Source: Iodobacter ciconiae
Lineage (GTDB): Bacteria; Pseudomonadota; Gammaproteobacteria; Burkholderiales; Chitinibacteraceae
DNA length: 64,000 nucleotides
NCBI RefSeq assembly: GCF_003952345.1
Contig: NZ_CP034433.1
Span: 1,178,001 to 1,242,000 of the forward strand
Direction: 5' to 3'
The position numbers and the translations under genes were made by a program. Below are positions 29,245-41,069 of the stretch, piece after piece; position 1 is the stretch's first letter; every line of letters begins with the position of its first letter. The notes beneath the pieces were generated by a model. It was not told the origin of the DNA, made no database searches, and saw only the letters and a program-made list of their open reading frames with translations.

Positions 29245-30309
29245 ATGAAGATTGCGGTATTGCCAGGCGATGGCATTGGCCCGGAAATTATCAAAGAAGC
29301 CCGTAAAGTATTGGAAGTGCTGCAAAAAGAAGGGCTGGCCATTACGCTGGAAGAAGCGCCTTTGGGTGGTGCTGCTTACGATCAGTATGGCTCGCCTTAT
29401 CCAGAAGTGACGCAAAAATTAGCCCATGAGGCTGATGCGGTGTTGCTGGGGGCGGTGGGTGGCCCGGCTTACGATGACCTGGATCGCCCGCTGCGCCCGG
29501 AGCGTGGTTTGCTGGCAATTCGTAAAGATTTAAATCTTTTTGCTAATTTACGCCCGGCTATTCTTTATCCTGAGCTGGCGAATGCTTCCACATTGAAGTC
29601 TGAAGTGGTCAGTGGTCTGGATATCATGATTGTGCGCGAGCTGACAGGAGACATTTATTTTGGTCAGCCTCGCGGTATTCGCGTCAACGCATCGGGTGAG
29701 CGTGAGGGGTTTAATACCATGCTCTATGCCGAATCAGAAGTGCGCCGCATTGCCCATGTGGCTTTCGGTATTGCGATGAAGCGCAATAAAAAATTGTGCT
29801 CGGTAGATAAGGCCAACGTGCTGGAAACTACCGAGTTTTGGAAAGAAATCATGATTGACGTGGCTAAGGAGTACCCTGAAGTCACACTTAGCCATATGTA
29901 TGTGGATAACGCGGCCATGCAATTGGTGCGTAATCCTAAGCAATTTGATGTGATGGTCACCGGTAATATCTTTGGTGATATTCTGAGCGATGAAGCCTCG
30001 ATGCTGACCGGCTCGATCGGCATGCTGCCTTCTGCGTCCTTAGATGCTAATAATAAAGGTTTGTACGAGCCTAGCCATGGTTCTGCACCGGATATTGCGG
30101 GCAAAAATCTGGCTAACCCGCTGGCGACGATTTTGTCGGTGGCGATGATGATGCGCTACAGCTTTAATCTGGAAGCGGTTGCACAGCGAATTGAAAACGC
30201 GGTGAAAAAAGTACTGGCTGATGGTTTACGCACCGCTGATATTTTTGAAGCGGGCTCCACAAAGGTAAGCTGCTCAGAAATGGGCGATGCGGTGGTCGCG
30301 GCTTTGTAA
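29245..30309 (+). CDS. leuB: 3-isopropylmalate dehydrogenase
   Basis: Oxidative decarboxylation of 3-isopropylmalate with NAD in leucine synthesis. 354 aa from [15 protein letters not shown]; a TTG 9 bp upstream is also open. [40 protein letters not shown] and [20 protein letters not shown] are diagnostic. leuCD is not in the window. The Asd-like gene follows after a terminator. Confidence 0.97.
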   Translation: MKIAVLPGDGIGPEIIKEARKVLEVLQKEGLAITLEEAPLGGAAYDQYGSPYPEVTQKLAHEADAVLLGAVGGPAYDDLDRPLRPERGLLAIRKDLNLFANLRPAILYPELANASTLKSEVVSGLDIMIVRELTGDIYFGQPRGIRVNASGEREGFNTMLYAESEVRRIAHVAFGIAMKRNKKLCSVDKANVLETTEFWKEIMIDVAKEYPEVTLSHMYVDNAAMQLVRNPKQFDVMVTGNIFGDILSDEASMLTGSIGMLPSASLDANNKGLYEPSHGSAPDIAGKNLANPLATILSVAMMMRYSFNLEAVAQRIENAVKKVLADGLRTADIFEAGSTKVSCSEMGDAVVAAL

Positions 30310-30334
30310 AATATTAAGCTGGACGCATGGATAA

Positions 30335-30363
30335 GCAGGGCGCATATTGCGCCCTGTTTGTTT
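30335..30363 (+). terminator. Terminator after leuB
   Basis: CAGGGCGCA/TGCGCCCTG stem with loop tat and TTTGTTTT. Confidence 0.8.
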
Positions 30364-30545
30364 TATGACAGCAGCGCTTATTGTTCACGGCCAATACGAA
30401 CGATGTGGGTAAAACCAGATGTGCTGCGCCATTTTGTTAGTGGATGGGTGCAATTTCTGTGGTTTACCCTCTGCATTGTTTAGCCATGCGCGTTGTGTCT
30501 GCAGATTTTGGTTTTTGTATTTTTATATTTTCAAAGGATTTGATC

Positions 30546-31508
30546 ATGGCTGTAAAACCGCTTTCTCTGGCTGTTGTCGGGGCAAACAGTACTTCGGGCG
30601 AGACTTTATTAGAGGTGCTGGGTGCAACATCGCAGTCTTTCTCCACCTTTTTTCCTTTGGCGGTGACAGATGAAGGCGAGATGGTCGAGTTTCGTGGCCA
30701 GGATTTTCCTATCCTGGGTGTGGAAGATTTCAACTGGGAAGTGCCAGATTTAGTGGTGTTCTGTGGTGAAGATCCGGCGTGCGCTATTCGCTATGCCAAA
30801 ATTGCTGCAGAAGCTGGCGCAGCCGTGGTTGATTTAAGTGGCGGGGCGGATGTGCCTCTGGCAGAGGCCGATACGCGCCTGAAGCGTGGTGGTGTGGCGT
30901 GTATGCCGCATGAAGTCACAACTATTTTATTGCCTGTACTTAAGGCATTGGCTAAAGCTGCTCCTTTCTCTGGTTTAACTGTGACCGCCATGTTGTCGGT
31001 TTCGCAAGACGGCAAGCAGGGGATTTACGAGTTATCCGAGCAAACACGCGCTTTGTTTGCACAAAGTGAAGTGCAAATTAGCCACTATGCAAAACGGATG
31101 GCGTTTAATCTGCATCCTTCTATTGGTGCCATTGATGAATATGGCGCAAGTGTTGAAGAAATGCGCATCATTGCAGAGGTTGGCAGCGTGTGTGTGGATG
31201 TGCCGATGTCACTGACTTGTACCCGTGTACCGATGTTTTTTGGTCATGGTATTAGCTTGAATGTGCGTTTTTCTGAAGATATCACTTTAAATGCACTGAA
31301 AGCGGTATTAACAGATGCAGAAGGTGTTTACTTGTTAGAAGTACAGGGTGCTGCTGGTTTGGTTACGCCGCAAGACGTGATTGGTGGGGACAAGGTTTGG
31401 GTGAGTCGTGTGCGTGCCAGCGGTCAGGGTGTGTCGCTTTGGCTGGCAGGTGACAATACCCGTTTAGGCGCAATGGCAGTGCTGCGTTTGTTGGGCGCAG
31501 CTACTTAA
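30546..31508 (+). CDS. Aspartate-semialdehyde-dehydrogenase-like protein lacking the catalytic Cys (Usg type)
   Basis: 320 aa from MAVKPLSLAVVGANSTSGE; AAAGGA precedes this ATG. The fold is that of ASADH (N-terminal NAD(P)-binding glycine region; later VSVCVDVPMSLTCTRVPMFFGHG). At the place of the catalytic N-C-S/T motif it reads CMPHEVTTILL, so the nucleophilic Cys seems absent. This matches the Usg group of non-catalytic ASADH homologues often next to leuB, asd and fimV. No genuine asd is in the window. Confidence 0.75.
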   Translation: MAVKPLSLAVVGANSTSGETLLEVLGATSQSFSTFFPLAVTDEGEMVEFRGQDFPILGVEDFNWEVPDLVVFCGEDPACAIRYAKIAAEAGAAVVDLSGGADVPLAEADTRLKRGGVACMPHEVTTILLPVLKALAKAAPFSGLTVTAMLSVSQDGKQGIYELSEQTRALFAQSEVQISHYAKRMAFNLHPSIGAIDEYGASVEEMRIIAEVGSVCVDVPMSLTCTRVPMFFGHGISLNVRFSEDITLNALKAVLTDAEGVYLLEVQGAAGLVTPQDVIGGDKVWVSRVRASGQGVSLWLAGDNTRLGAMAVLRLLGAAT

Positions 31509-31641
31509 AGTACGCTGGTTTTTTTATGTTCTGACCTTTTGCTTAATTTCTACTGGGTGTTTGCGTCATTTAGGTGGAAGGGTTGGTTTATTTTAAATCA
31601 ACAGCTTAGCGCATTACTAGGCTTTTATTGCACGGTAGTGG

Positions 31642-31670
31642 TTGACCTTCCCGGGTAAGGTCCGTATATT
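31642..31670 (+). promoter_or_regulatory. rRNA operon promoter
   Basis: TTGACC (-35, 31642-31647), a 17-bp spacer and TATATT (-10, 31665-31670), about 180 bp before the 16S gene. An AT-rich stretch (around 31588-31600) could act as UP element. Confidence 0.75.
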
Positions 31671-31721
31671 TCGGCCTCTCGCTGCAGCACACACGGCAAC
31701 ACAGTGTTTGGGCAAGCGAAA

Positions 31722-31737
31722 CGATCTTTAAAAAAAT
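31722..31737 (+). promoter_or_regulatory. boxA antitermination signal in the rrn leader
   Basis: GATCTTTAAAAAAATA. An identical copy lies in the 16S-23S spacer at 33523-33538. These resemble the boxA elements bound by NusB/NusE. Confidence 0.65.
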
Positions 31738-31851
31738 ACAGTCGATGAGTGTGAGTGCTTGATTCGGAAGCGAAACAAGTGCTTGCATAGTAAGAGTCAT
31801 TTTTCGGAATGGCTTGAGTTTTGTAAGCCAGTAAGTACTAGCTTAGCGATT

Positions 31852-33690
<1,839 letters not shown>

Positions 33691-34744
33691 GGATCAAGCG
33701 ACTAAGTGCATCTGGTGGATGCCTTGGCGATGATAGGCGAAGAAGGACGCGTTAGCCTGCGAAAAGCGATGGGGAGCTGGCAAATAAGCTTTGATCCATC
33801 GATATCCGAATGGGGAAACCCGGCCCTTTTGGGTCACTCATCACTGAATACATAGGTGGTGTAGAGCGAACTCGGCGAACTGAAACATCTAAGTAGCCGA
33901 AGGAAAAGAAATCAACCGAGATTCCCAAAGTAGTGGCGAGCGAAATGGGAAGAGCCTGCATGTGATAGATCAAACTTTAGTGGAACAGTCTGGAAAGTCT
34001 GGCGATAGTGGGTGATAGCCCCGTACACGAAAGAGATTGGTTGGTACTAAGCATGCGAGAAGTAGGGCGGGACACGAGAAATCCTGTTTGAAGATGGGGG
34101 GACCATCCTCCAAGGCTAAATACTCATCATCGACCGATAGTGAACCAGTACCGTGAGGGAAAGGCGAAAAGAACCCCGGGAGGGGAGTGAAATAGAACCT
34201 GAAACCGGATGCATACAAACAGTGGGAGCCCTTGCAAAATGGGGTGACTGCGTACCTTTTGTATAATGGGTCAGCGACTTACGTTCAGTAGCGAGCTTAA
34301 CCGAGTAGGGGAGGCGTAGGGAAACCGAGTCCGAATAGGGCGCATAGTTGCTGGGCGTAGACCCGAAACCAAGTGATCTATCCATGGCCAGGATGAAGCT
34401 GCGGTAATACGCAGTGGAGGTCCGAACCCACTAATGTTGCAAAATTAGGGGATGAGCTGTGGATAGGGGTGAAAGGCTAAACAAACTTGGAAATAGCTGG
34501 TTCTCCTCGAAAACTATTTAGGTAGTGCCTCATGTATCACTGACGGGGGTAAAGCACTGTTATGGCTAGGGGGTCATCGCGACTTACCAAACCATGGCAA
34601 ACTCTGAATACCGTCAAGTGCGAGCATGGGAGACAGACTGTGGGTGCTAACGTCCATGGTCAAGAGGGAAACAACCCAGATCGCCGTCTAAGGTCCCAAA
34701 TAATCAGTTAAGTGGAAAACGAGGTGGGAAGGCATAGACAGCCA

Positions 34745-34776
<32 letters not shown>

Positions 34777-34854
34777 GAAAGCGTAATAGCTCACTGGTCG
34801 AGTCGTCCTGCGCGGAAGATGTAACGGGGCTCAAACTGATAACCGAAGACGCGA

Positions 34855-35276
34855 ATTTAGGAGTCAGCTTTCAGGCTTCAGGAGTCAAACGATGGTTCAA
34901 CGTGTAGAAGAATTGGACGTGTTTAAGAAAGCCTATGTGGTCTCCTTAGAGATTCATCGGATGAGCTTAAGCTTTCCAAAGATTGAACAATACGCGTTGG
35001 GTGATCAAATACGACGATCGAGTAAAAGCATTGTTGCAAATCTTGCAGAAGGATTTGGCAAACAAGGCTACTTGAAAGGAGAATTTTTACGCTTCATTTT
35101 TATTGCCTTAGGCAGTGCAGATGAAGTGCGAGTTTGGCTACGATATAGCATGGATTTAGGATACATCAGTGAAACAGACTGGCAACGTTGGCGCGATCAA
35201 TATGAAGAGATCGCCAAGATGTTGCATGGTTTAGGCAAATCACTGAAACCCGAACCCTGAAAGCTGGCTCCTAAAT
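34855..35276 (+). other. Intervening sequence (IVS) in 23S helix 45
   Basis: A 422-nt insertion at the known IVS site around E. coli 23S position 1170. Its ends pair over about 21 bp with one G-U (ATTTAGGAG..., 34855-34875, and ...CTCCTAAAT, 35256-35276), forming a stem that RNase III can cut. In other bacteria this removes the insert and leaves a fragmented but working 23S rRNA. The insert encodes a small protein. Confidence 0.9.
34892..35260 (+). CDS. 23S rRNA-intervening-sequence protein (four-helix bundle)
   Basis: 122 aa. An AGGAG site lies 7 nt before the ATG. Typical family text: LDVFKKAYVVSLEIHRMSL, QIRRSSKSIVANLAEGFGK, EFLRFIFIALGSADEVR and a fourth helix (WRDQYEEIAKMLHGLGKSL). The family forms a pentameric four-helix bundle and its role is unknown. 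The stop codon lies inside the 3' arm of the IVS stem, so the CDS fills the loop almost exactly. It is embedded in an rRNA gene, so translation must use the precursor or the excised fragment. Confidence 0.9.
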   Translation: MVQRVEELDVFKKAYVVSLEIHRMSLSFPKIEQYALGDQIRRSSKSIVANLAEGFGKQGYLKGEFLRFIFIALGSADEVRVWLRYSMDLGYISETDWQRWRDQYEEIAKMLHGLGKSLKPEP

Positions 35277-35977
35277 GGTAGAGGAGCGTTCCGTAGGCCT
35301 GCGAAGGTGTCTTGAGAAGGATGCTGGAGGTATCGGAAGTGCGAATGCTGACATGAGTAGCGATAATGCGGGTGAAAAGCCCGCACACCGAAAACCCAAG
35401 GTTTCCTGCGCAACGTTCATCGGCGCAGGGTGAGTCGGCCCCTAAGGCGAGGCAGAAATGCGTAGTCGATGGACAACGGGTTAATATTCCCGTACCGATA
35501 TGAAGTGCGATGGGGGGACGGAGAAAGGTAGGTCAGCCATCTGTTGGAATAGGTGGTTTAAGCGAGTAGGCGTGTGGCTTAGGCAAATCCGGGCTGCTAT
35601 AACGCTGAGACGTGACGACGAAGTCTTCGGACTGAAGTGATTGATCCTATGCTTCCAAGAAAAGCCTCTAAGCTTCAGCTTTATATTGACCGTACCGCAA
35701 ACCGACACAGGTGGGTAGGAAGAGAATTCTAAGGTGCTTGAGAGAACTCAGGAGAAGGAACTCGGCAAATTATCACCGTAACTTCGGGAGAAGGTGAGCC
35801 CAGAGTATGTGAAGTTCTTCGCGAATGGAGCAGAAATGGGTCGCAGAGAAATGGGGGCTGCGACTGTTTATCAAAAACATAGCACTCTGCAAAGTCGAAA
35901 GACGACGTATAGGGTGTGACGCCTGCCCGGTGCTGGAAGATTAAATGATGGGGTGCAAGCTCTTGACTGAAGTCCCA

Positions 35978-36051
<74 letters not shown>

Positions 36052-36318
36052 TGGCGTAACGATGGCCCTACTGTCTCCTCCTGAGACTCAGCGAAGTTGA
36101 AATGTTTGTGAAGATGCAATCTCCCCGCTGCTAGACGGAAAGACCCCGTGAACCTTTACTGTAGCTTTGCATTGGACTTTGAAGTGGTTTGTGTAGGATA
36201 GGTGGGAGGCTATGAAGCGTGGACGCTAGTCTGCGTGGAGCCGACCTTGAAATACCACCCTGACCCCTTTGAGGTTCTAACCTTGGTCCGTTATCCGGAT
36301 CGGGGACCGTGCATGGTA

Positions 36319-36349
<31 letters not shown>

Positions 36350-36485
36350 TTGTAACGGAGGAGCTCGAAGGTCGCCTAGGTACGGTCGGACATCGTACTG
36401 ATAGTGTAATGGCATAAGGCGGCTTAACTGCGAGACAGACAAGTCGAGCAGGTGCGAAAGCAGGACATAGTGATCCGGTGGTTCT

Positions 36486-36541
<56 letters not shown>

Positions 36542-36560
36542 TCCGCCCAAGAGTTCACAT

Positions 36561-36610
<50 letters not shown>

Positions 36611-36615
36611 TAGCC

Positions 36616-36648
<33 letters not shown>

Positions 36649-37119
36649 TGGTACGTGAGCTGGGTTCAAAACGTCGTGAGACAGTTTGGTCCCTATCTGC
36701 AGTGGGCGTTGGAAATTTGAGGGGGGCTGCTCCTAGTACGAGAGGACCGGAGTGGACAGATCTCTGGTGTACCGGTTGTCACGCCAGTGGCATCGCCGGG
36801 TAGCTAAATCTGGAAGAGATAAGCGCTGAAAGCATCTAAGCGCGAAACTCGCCTCAAGATGAGATTTCCCCAAGGCTTTAAGCCTTTTAAAGGGTCGTTC
36901 GAGACCAGGACGTTGATAGGTCGGGTGTGGAAGCGCAGTAATGCGTTAAGCTAACCGATACTAATTGCCCGTAAGGCTTGATCCTATAACCTGAGACGCG
37001 TGTGCGCGACGGTATAATCTACCCAGATTAGAAAACTAGATTTGAAATGTAAGACATTACTTCTTCTATTGAACTGAACGCGTTGTGGAGCAATACACAC
37101 AACGAGTTACCCCGTTAAA

Positions 37120-37234
37120 GTCTGGCGACCATAGCGAGGTGGTCCCACTCCTTCCCATCCCGAACAGGACAGTGAAACACCTTAGCGCCGATGATAGTGC
37201 AGATTACCTGTGTGAAAGTAGGTCATTGCCAGAC
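37120..37234 (+). rRNA. rrf: 5S ribosomal RNA
   Basis: 115 nt from GTCTGGCGACCATAGCGAGG to GGTCATTGCCAGAC; the ends pair and the CCCATCCCGAACAG loop is conserved. No tRNA lies between 23S and 5S. Confidence 0.95.
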
Positions 37235-37279
37235 ACCCTTACTGAGCGAATCAAAGATTCGCACGTGATGTAAACAAGA

Positions 37280-37308
37280 CCCCGTACTCGAAAGAGGCGG
37301 GGGTTTTG
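37280..37308 (+). terminator. rRNA operon terminator
   Basis: CCCCG...CTC GAAA GAG...CGGGG stem followed by TTTTGCTTT. Confidence 0.8.
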
Positions 37309-37623
37309 CTTTGCGTGGAAGAAAATCAAGTATCAGTGCAATTGAGAAAATTTGGGCAGCGCAAGTAACTTCCTTACTTATTCGTGTTATTTCGTGGCAG
37401 TGCTGTGGAAATGAGTGATGCGATTATTATAAATATCGCAGAAATCCATAAATATGCTATGAGACTTTCTTGTTCCAGTAGTTATGGATAGTTGATAACT
37501 GCAATTTATTGGACTGTGTCCATGCAGGGAAAGTAGTATTACTAATACCTGAATGGGTAATCCCCCCACAAAACCAGCTCATTTTTAAGTAGAATTTTCT
37601 CGCAGTCTTTGAGCAGCTTCTAC

Positions 37624-37890
37624 ATGAAAGCAGCATGTTATTCTGATAGCCAGATTATGGCGATTTTAAAGCAAGCCGAAGCCGGTTCGACCGTTCCCGA
37701 TCTGTGCCGCGAGCACGGCATGAGCGCCGCATCATTCTATAAGTGGCGCGCTAAGTTTGGCGGTATGGACGTCTCGATGATGACGCGAATGAAAGAGCTG
37801 GAGGATGAAAATAAGCGCTTTAAAAAGATGTATATCGAAGCCCAAATGCAGGCGGACATCATCAAGGAAGCCATGTCAAAAAAGTGGTGA
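37624..37890 (+). CDS. IS3-family transposase OrfA
   Basis: 88 aa. Helix-turn-helix protein: [41 protein letters not shown] and a leucine-zipper-like end ([15 protein letters not shown]). It ends at TGA just after the slippery A6G run; a -1 shift there would fuse it with OrfB. The start is the ATG of MKAACYSD. Confidence 0.9.
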   Translation: MKAACYSDSQIMAILKQAEAGSTVPDLCREHGMSAASFYKWRAKFGGMDVSMMTRMKELEDENKRFKKMYIEAQMQADIIKEAMSKKW

Positions 37891-38711
37891 AGCCATCTCA
37901 GCGCCGCGAGATGGCTCACTGGGCCGTTGAAACCAGGGCCGTTTCTATTCGTACGGCTTGCGCTAGCTTTGCAATTAGCACGACTTGCTATCGCTATATT
38001 CGCAAACTAGATGCGGAAAATGCAAAAATTGCGGATTCGCTGATTCAGCTTACTGAGACGAATCTAAGCTGGGGCTTTGGCCTCTGCTTTTTGCATCTAC
38101 GCAACGTCAAGAAAAAATACTGGAACCATAAACGCGTCTACAGAATTTACTGTGATTTAGAGTTAAATCTGCGGATTAAACCTAAAAAGCGCTTAGATCG
38201 TGAAACGCCGGAGCCATTAGCAGTCCCAGAGGCAAAAAATGAAACGTGGTCGATGGATTTTATGCATGATCAATTAGCCGATGGACGTAGTATTCGCTTA
38301 TTCAATGTGATTGATGATTTTAATTGTGAAGGCTTGGGTATTGAAGTCGATTTCTCTTTGCCGGCAGAGCGCGTAATACGCAGCTTGAATCAAATCATCG
38401 AATAGCGCGGCAAGCCTAAGCGAATCAGGTCCGATAATGGCCCTGAATATATTAGCCATCTGCTAAAGAATTGGGCAGAGCAACAATCGATTGAATTGGC
38501 TTATATTCAGCCTGGCAATCCGCAGCAAAATGCATATATTGAGCGTTATAATCGTACCGTACGTTATGAATGGCTGGCCTGTGATGACTTTGAAAGCCTT
38601 GCCGAAGTGCAAGAAACTGCAACGCAATGGCTTTGGACTTACAATAACGAGCGCCCGCATATGGGATTGGGCGGCATCACCCCGAAACAAAAACTGGCAT
38701 TACATGCCTAG
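37884..38711 (+). pseudogene. IS3-family transposase OrfB with an internal stop
   Basis: The frame runs from the frameshift site with an integrase-type core: [19 protein letters not shown] (first D), NVIDDF (second), and RSDNGPEY then QQNAYIERYNRTVR (last E). At 38403-38405 a TAG replaces the TGG of the usual IIEWRGKP motif, so the protein stops before the last catalytic residues. Otherwise the text is intact to the TAG at 38709-38711, so inactivation is recent. [14 protein letters not shown] is the usual GF-C segment. Confidence 0.88.
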
Positions 38712-38750
38712 CCTCTACTTTTAAGTGAGCTTAAAAACGGGGGGATTACC

Positions 38751-38946
38751 TGACAACGCGCCTATGGAAAGCTTCTGGGGTACGTTGAAGAATGAATTGG
38801 TACAGCACCGGTGTTACAAAACGCGTATCGAAGCGCAGGAAGAGATTACTGAATATATCGAGATTTTTTATAACCGGCAGCGGCGCCATTCCAGCCTAAA
38901 CGATGTAGCCCCTGCGGTGTTCGCAAGAGAATTTGAGCTGAAGTAA
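38751..38946 (+). pseudogene. C-terminal remnant of a second IS3-family transposase
   Basis: Directly after the right end of the first IS the frame reads DNAPMESFWGTLKNELVQH, EEITEYIEIFYNRQRRHSS and AVFAREFELK, the end of an IS3/IS150-type OrfB. The upstream part is missing and the left flank of the first IS does not match it, so an earlier element was cut down by the insertion or by later deletion. Its right end should lie in the TGTCA-rich text at about 38950-38995. Confidence 0.85.
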
Positions 38947-39130
38947 TAAACTGACACTTAATGTCATGGTGTCCGTCATTGACACAAGCTTTATAGGATG
39001 GCGCTAATCTGCGGCGGGATGCTTATATGTGGATCAGGTATTTAAGAAGGGTATTAAAGCGTATATAGCCATTAGCAGCATAGAAATAACATTTTTACTC
39101 TAGCTGCTAATGCCTTTAAAGAGTGCCTGA

Positions 39131-39463
39131 CTATGTTAAATCTTTAATTTTGTCACTTGCACCGTTTGACTTAACACTTGCGATGCCCACTTCACGTGAA
39201 GCTTCTGAAGCATACATTTGGCTTGTGCCAATTACCTGGTGGTTAGCTGCTTTTAAATTGAAGAATGGTTTTTGATTTGTTGCTACTTTACGTTCATATC
39301 TCTCGTCCAGAGCGCTGTTCACCTGCACTGATTTAATCCCGTTTTCGGCTGCCGATTTTGTTGTGTATAGCTCACTATTAAGAATAATTTCGGCATTGCC
39401 TGCTTTAAGTAAAAATCGGAACTGATTATTTGTGCTTTTATGTAATTCGAACCAGCCTGCCAT
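39131..39463 (-). CDS. YegP family protein (two DUF1508 repeats)
   Basis: 110 aa from MAGWFELHKS, preceded by AAGGAAA. Two repeats of about 50 residues: FELHKSTNNQFRFLLKAGNAE and FFNLKAANHQVIGTSQMY, each followed by SA-xxGI-xSV. Small cytoplasmic family of unknown function, often in stress regions. Confidence 0.88.
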   Translation of the reverse strand: MAGWFELHKSTNNQFRFLLKAGNAEIILNSELYTTKSAAENGIKSVQVNSALDERYERKVATNQKPFFNLKAANHQVIGTSQMYASEASREVGIASVKSNGASDKIKDLT

Positions 39464-39804
39464 TTTCTTTTCCTTTTTGTGAGTAAAATGTTTGCAATGC
39501 ACAAAATCCAGGCTTCAAAGCCTAATAAAAACGGGGGAGTACACGCTGTGCTATTTAAGCATATTTACTAAGGATGAATTTGCAGAAACTTTATTACAAT
39601 ACGGTAATAATACTAAAGGCATGTAAAAATTGTTGTATATCTTGAACTGGCTATGCCTGGTGATGGTTTTATAAACAAGATTAACCATCTAAACCTGTGC
39701 TTTGTCCGTTAGGCTTGATACGGATAGATATTTGGACAGTTATTGCTGTGGAATAAGCTAAATATTATCCCTGTAAACAGGGTTTGTGCAGAGATTTTTA
39801 GCAA
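39464..39804. other. Intergenic region upstream of the YegP-like gene
   Basis: About 340 bp, AT-rich. A CCCTGT-AA-ACAGGG palindrome at 39769-39782 could end the DUF2809 transcript. Nothing else was recognised. Confidence 0.4.
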
Positions 39805-40182
39805 TTAACTTGATGATCTGATGCGTAAAATGTAGTGATCTAAGGCTAAAGCCAATACGCCACCAATGATATACATCAGTAAATCATTAAGGGTGAATGT
39901 ATTGCCAATCACAATATAAAGTACGCTGCCTTTTTGCAGGCCAAGTAAATCGACTAGATGAATATATTGCAACCCCTCAGCCACAAAGCCTGTGGTGATA
40001 GCCAGTATTGTGCTGCGTAATGGTGGTATGGGCCATGCGCGAAAAAGTGCGTAAATTAAGGTAATCACCAGGATATCACCTACGCTGCCGCGTATAAAGC
40101 CATCGCCAAATGATCTGCGGGCAATCGTGATTTCCAGTAAAAAAATAAACAGTGCAATTAGTAAATAAATGGTGCGATTCAC
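39805..40182 (-). CDS. DUF2809 family membrane protein
   Basis: 125 aa from a GTG start. About four hydrophobic segments. FIRGSVGDILVITLIYALFRA, AEGLQYIHLVDLLGLQ and NTFTLNDLLMYIIGGVLAL fit DUF2809, an uncharacterised inner-membrane family. The start overlaps the end of a doubtful upstream frame (ATGTGA). Confidence 0.8.
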   Translation of the reverse strand: MNRTIYLLIALFIFLLEITIARRSFGDGFIRGSVGDILVITLIYALFRAWPIPPLRSTILAITTGFVAEGLQYIHLVDLLGLQKGSVLYIVIGNTFTLNDLLMYIIGGVLALALDHYILRIRSSS

Positions 40183-40442
40183 ATTACGGGTCTCGGCATT
40201 AGGTCTAAAAAATAGCTGATTAAGTAAACAGGCTCTGGCTGTTGTTTAAAGCTGGATGAATAATATTGATTATTGAATCTGTTGCACAGCCCTGTATAGA
40301 GGGCAACGGTGTGATAAAAGCATTTATAATGTTTTTCTGATGCAGGGCGGTTGTTTACAAAAGGATTGCTGATTGTTTGACGAGGGGCCATTACGTACAC
40401 AAGCTACGATCTGAATCGTAGCTTGCGGTTTGTTAACGAGGA

Positions 40443-40694
40443 TTAATTGCCAAAGGGATTATCATCATCCGGGGTGAGCGGCATATTGTTGATACTGGCC
40501 GGAGCAGACGCATCGTCTGCCTGTTTGGCAGGGGCTGCGGCATCATTTTGGGTATCCGCTGGTGGTGCGATGCCCCCCCAGGGTTTTGTCGCATTGGGTA
40601 CATCTGTTTTTTTATCTTGTTTAGCAGTGTCTGCCCAGCTGCTTGCTGTTGCGAAACTGGTGATGATGGATGTAATAAGTAAAATTTTCTTCAT
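40443..40694 (-). CDS. Small exported protein with DASAPASI motif
   Basis: 83 aa from MKKILLITSIITSFATASSWA, a clear signal peptide. The mature part is low in complexity: KPWGGIAPPADTQNDAAAPA, then DDASAPASI and the end PDDDNPFGN. It shares the DAS-x-P-x-S motif with the repeat peptide 380 bp away. Family not recognised. Confidence 0.65.
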   Translation of the reverse strand: MKKILLITSIITSFATASSWADTAKQDKKTDVPNATKPWGGIAPPADTQNDAAAPAKQADDASAPASINNMPLTPDDDNPFGN

Positions 40695-41011
40695 GGCGGT
40701 ATTCCTTTTGTGATTTGCATATCGATGGCTTACTTCCATGCGTATAGCAGCAAATACCGTGCCATTCTATAAAGTCTTTTATATTCAATGAGTTGTGTGT
40801 TTTTATGATGGGTTATTGTTTTTTTTCTGTCTCTTTTTAACGACAAAAATAACGATTTAGTTGTAACTTGTTGATTTTAATTAATATTTTTTGTCGTTTT
40901 GTGGCGACGATGTGGTTTTATTACTCCTGCATAGACTCGGGGAGAAAATGGGCATTTTGAACAGGGAAGAGGATAGGAGCTTGTACAACATGCAGAGAGT
41001 AGTCGTAAATA
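40695..41011. other. AT-rich promoter region of the small exported protein
   Basis: About 317 bp with many T-runs; probable promoter for the gene at 40443. No gene was recognised. Confidence 0.4.
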
Positions 41012-41055
41012 TGCAGTAAAAAAACCACGGATTAAACCGTGGTTTTTTTACTGCA
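41012..41055. terminator. 44-bp near-perfect palindrome, bidirectional terminator
   Basis: A 19-bp perfect inverted repeat (TGCAGTAAAAAAACCACGG and its complement) with loop attaaa. The core CCACGG/CCGTGG with A7 and T7 flanks can act as a terminator in both directions; it lies 15 bp after the repeat-peptide stop. Confidence 0.8.
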
Positions 41056-41069
41056 GGATACCGTTATGC

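Larger units (their letters stand above)
37556..38750 (+). mobile_element. IS3-family insertion sequence (IS407-like), inactive
   Basis: About 1195 bp. Both ends start with GGTAATCCCCCC and share AGCTCA...TTAAAAGTAGA-type text further in (37556-37592 and 38714-38750), so these are the terminal inverted repeats. It carries overlapping orfA and orfB with an A-AAA-AAG slippery site (37878-37884) for the usual -1 frameshift. orfB has a stop inside. No matching target duplication was found: the flanks read AATG and TGAC. Confidence 0.88.

Noticed and set aside
28804..29415. 203-residue version of the DUF1653 protein
   Set aside because: The first 130 residues overlap the leuB start on the opposite strand and look non-coding; the DUF1653 text begins only after the GTG at 29019.
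38725..38946. Independent 73-residue gene
   Set aside because: It is the end of an IS3 transposase; the apparent Met lies in the inverted repeat of the other IS.
40179..40400. 73-residue minus-strand frame ending at the DUF2809 start (ATGTGA overlap)
   Set aside because: The overlap suggests coupling, but the protein text has no recognisable pattern, no signal peptide or domain, and no good ribosome site.
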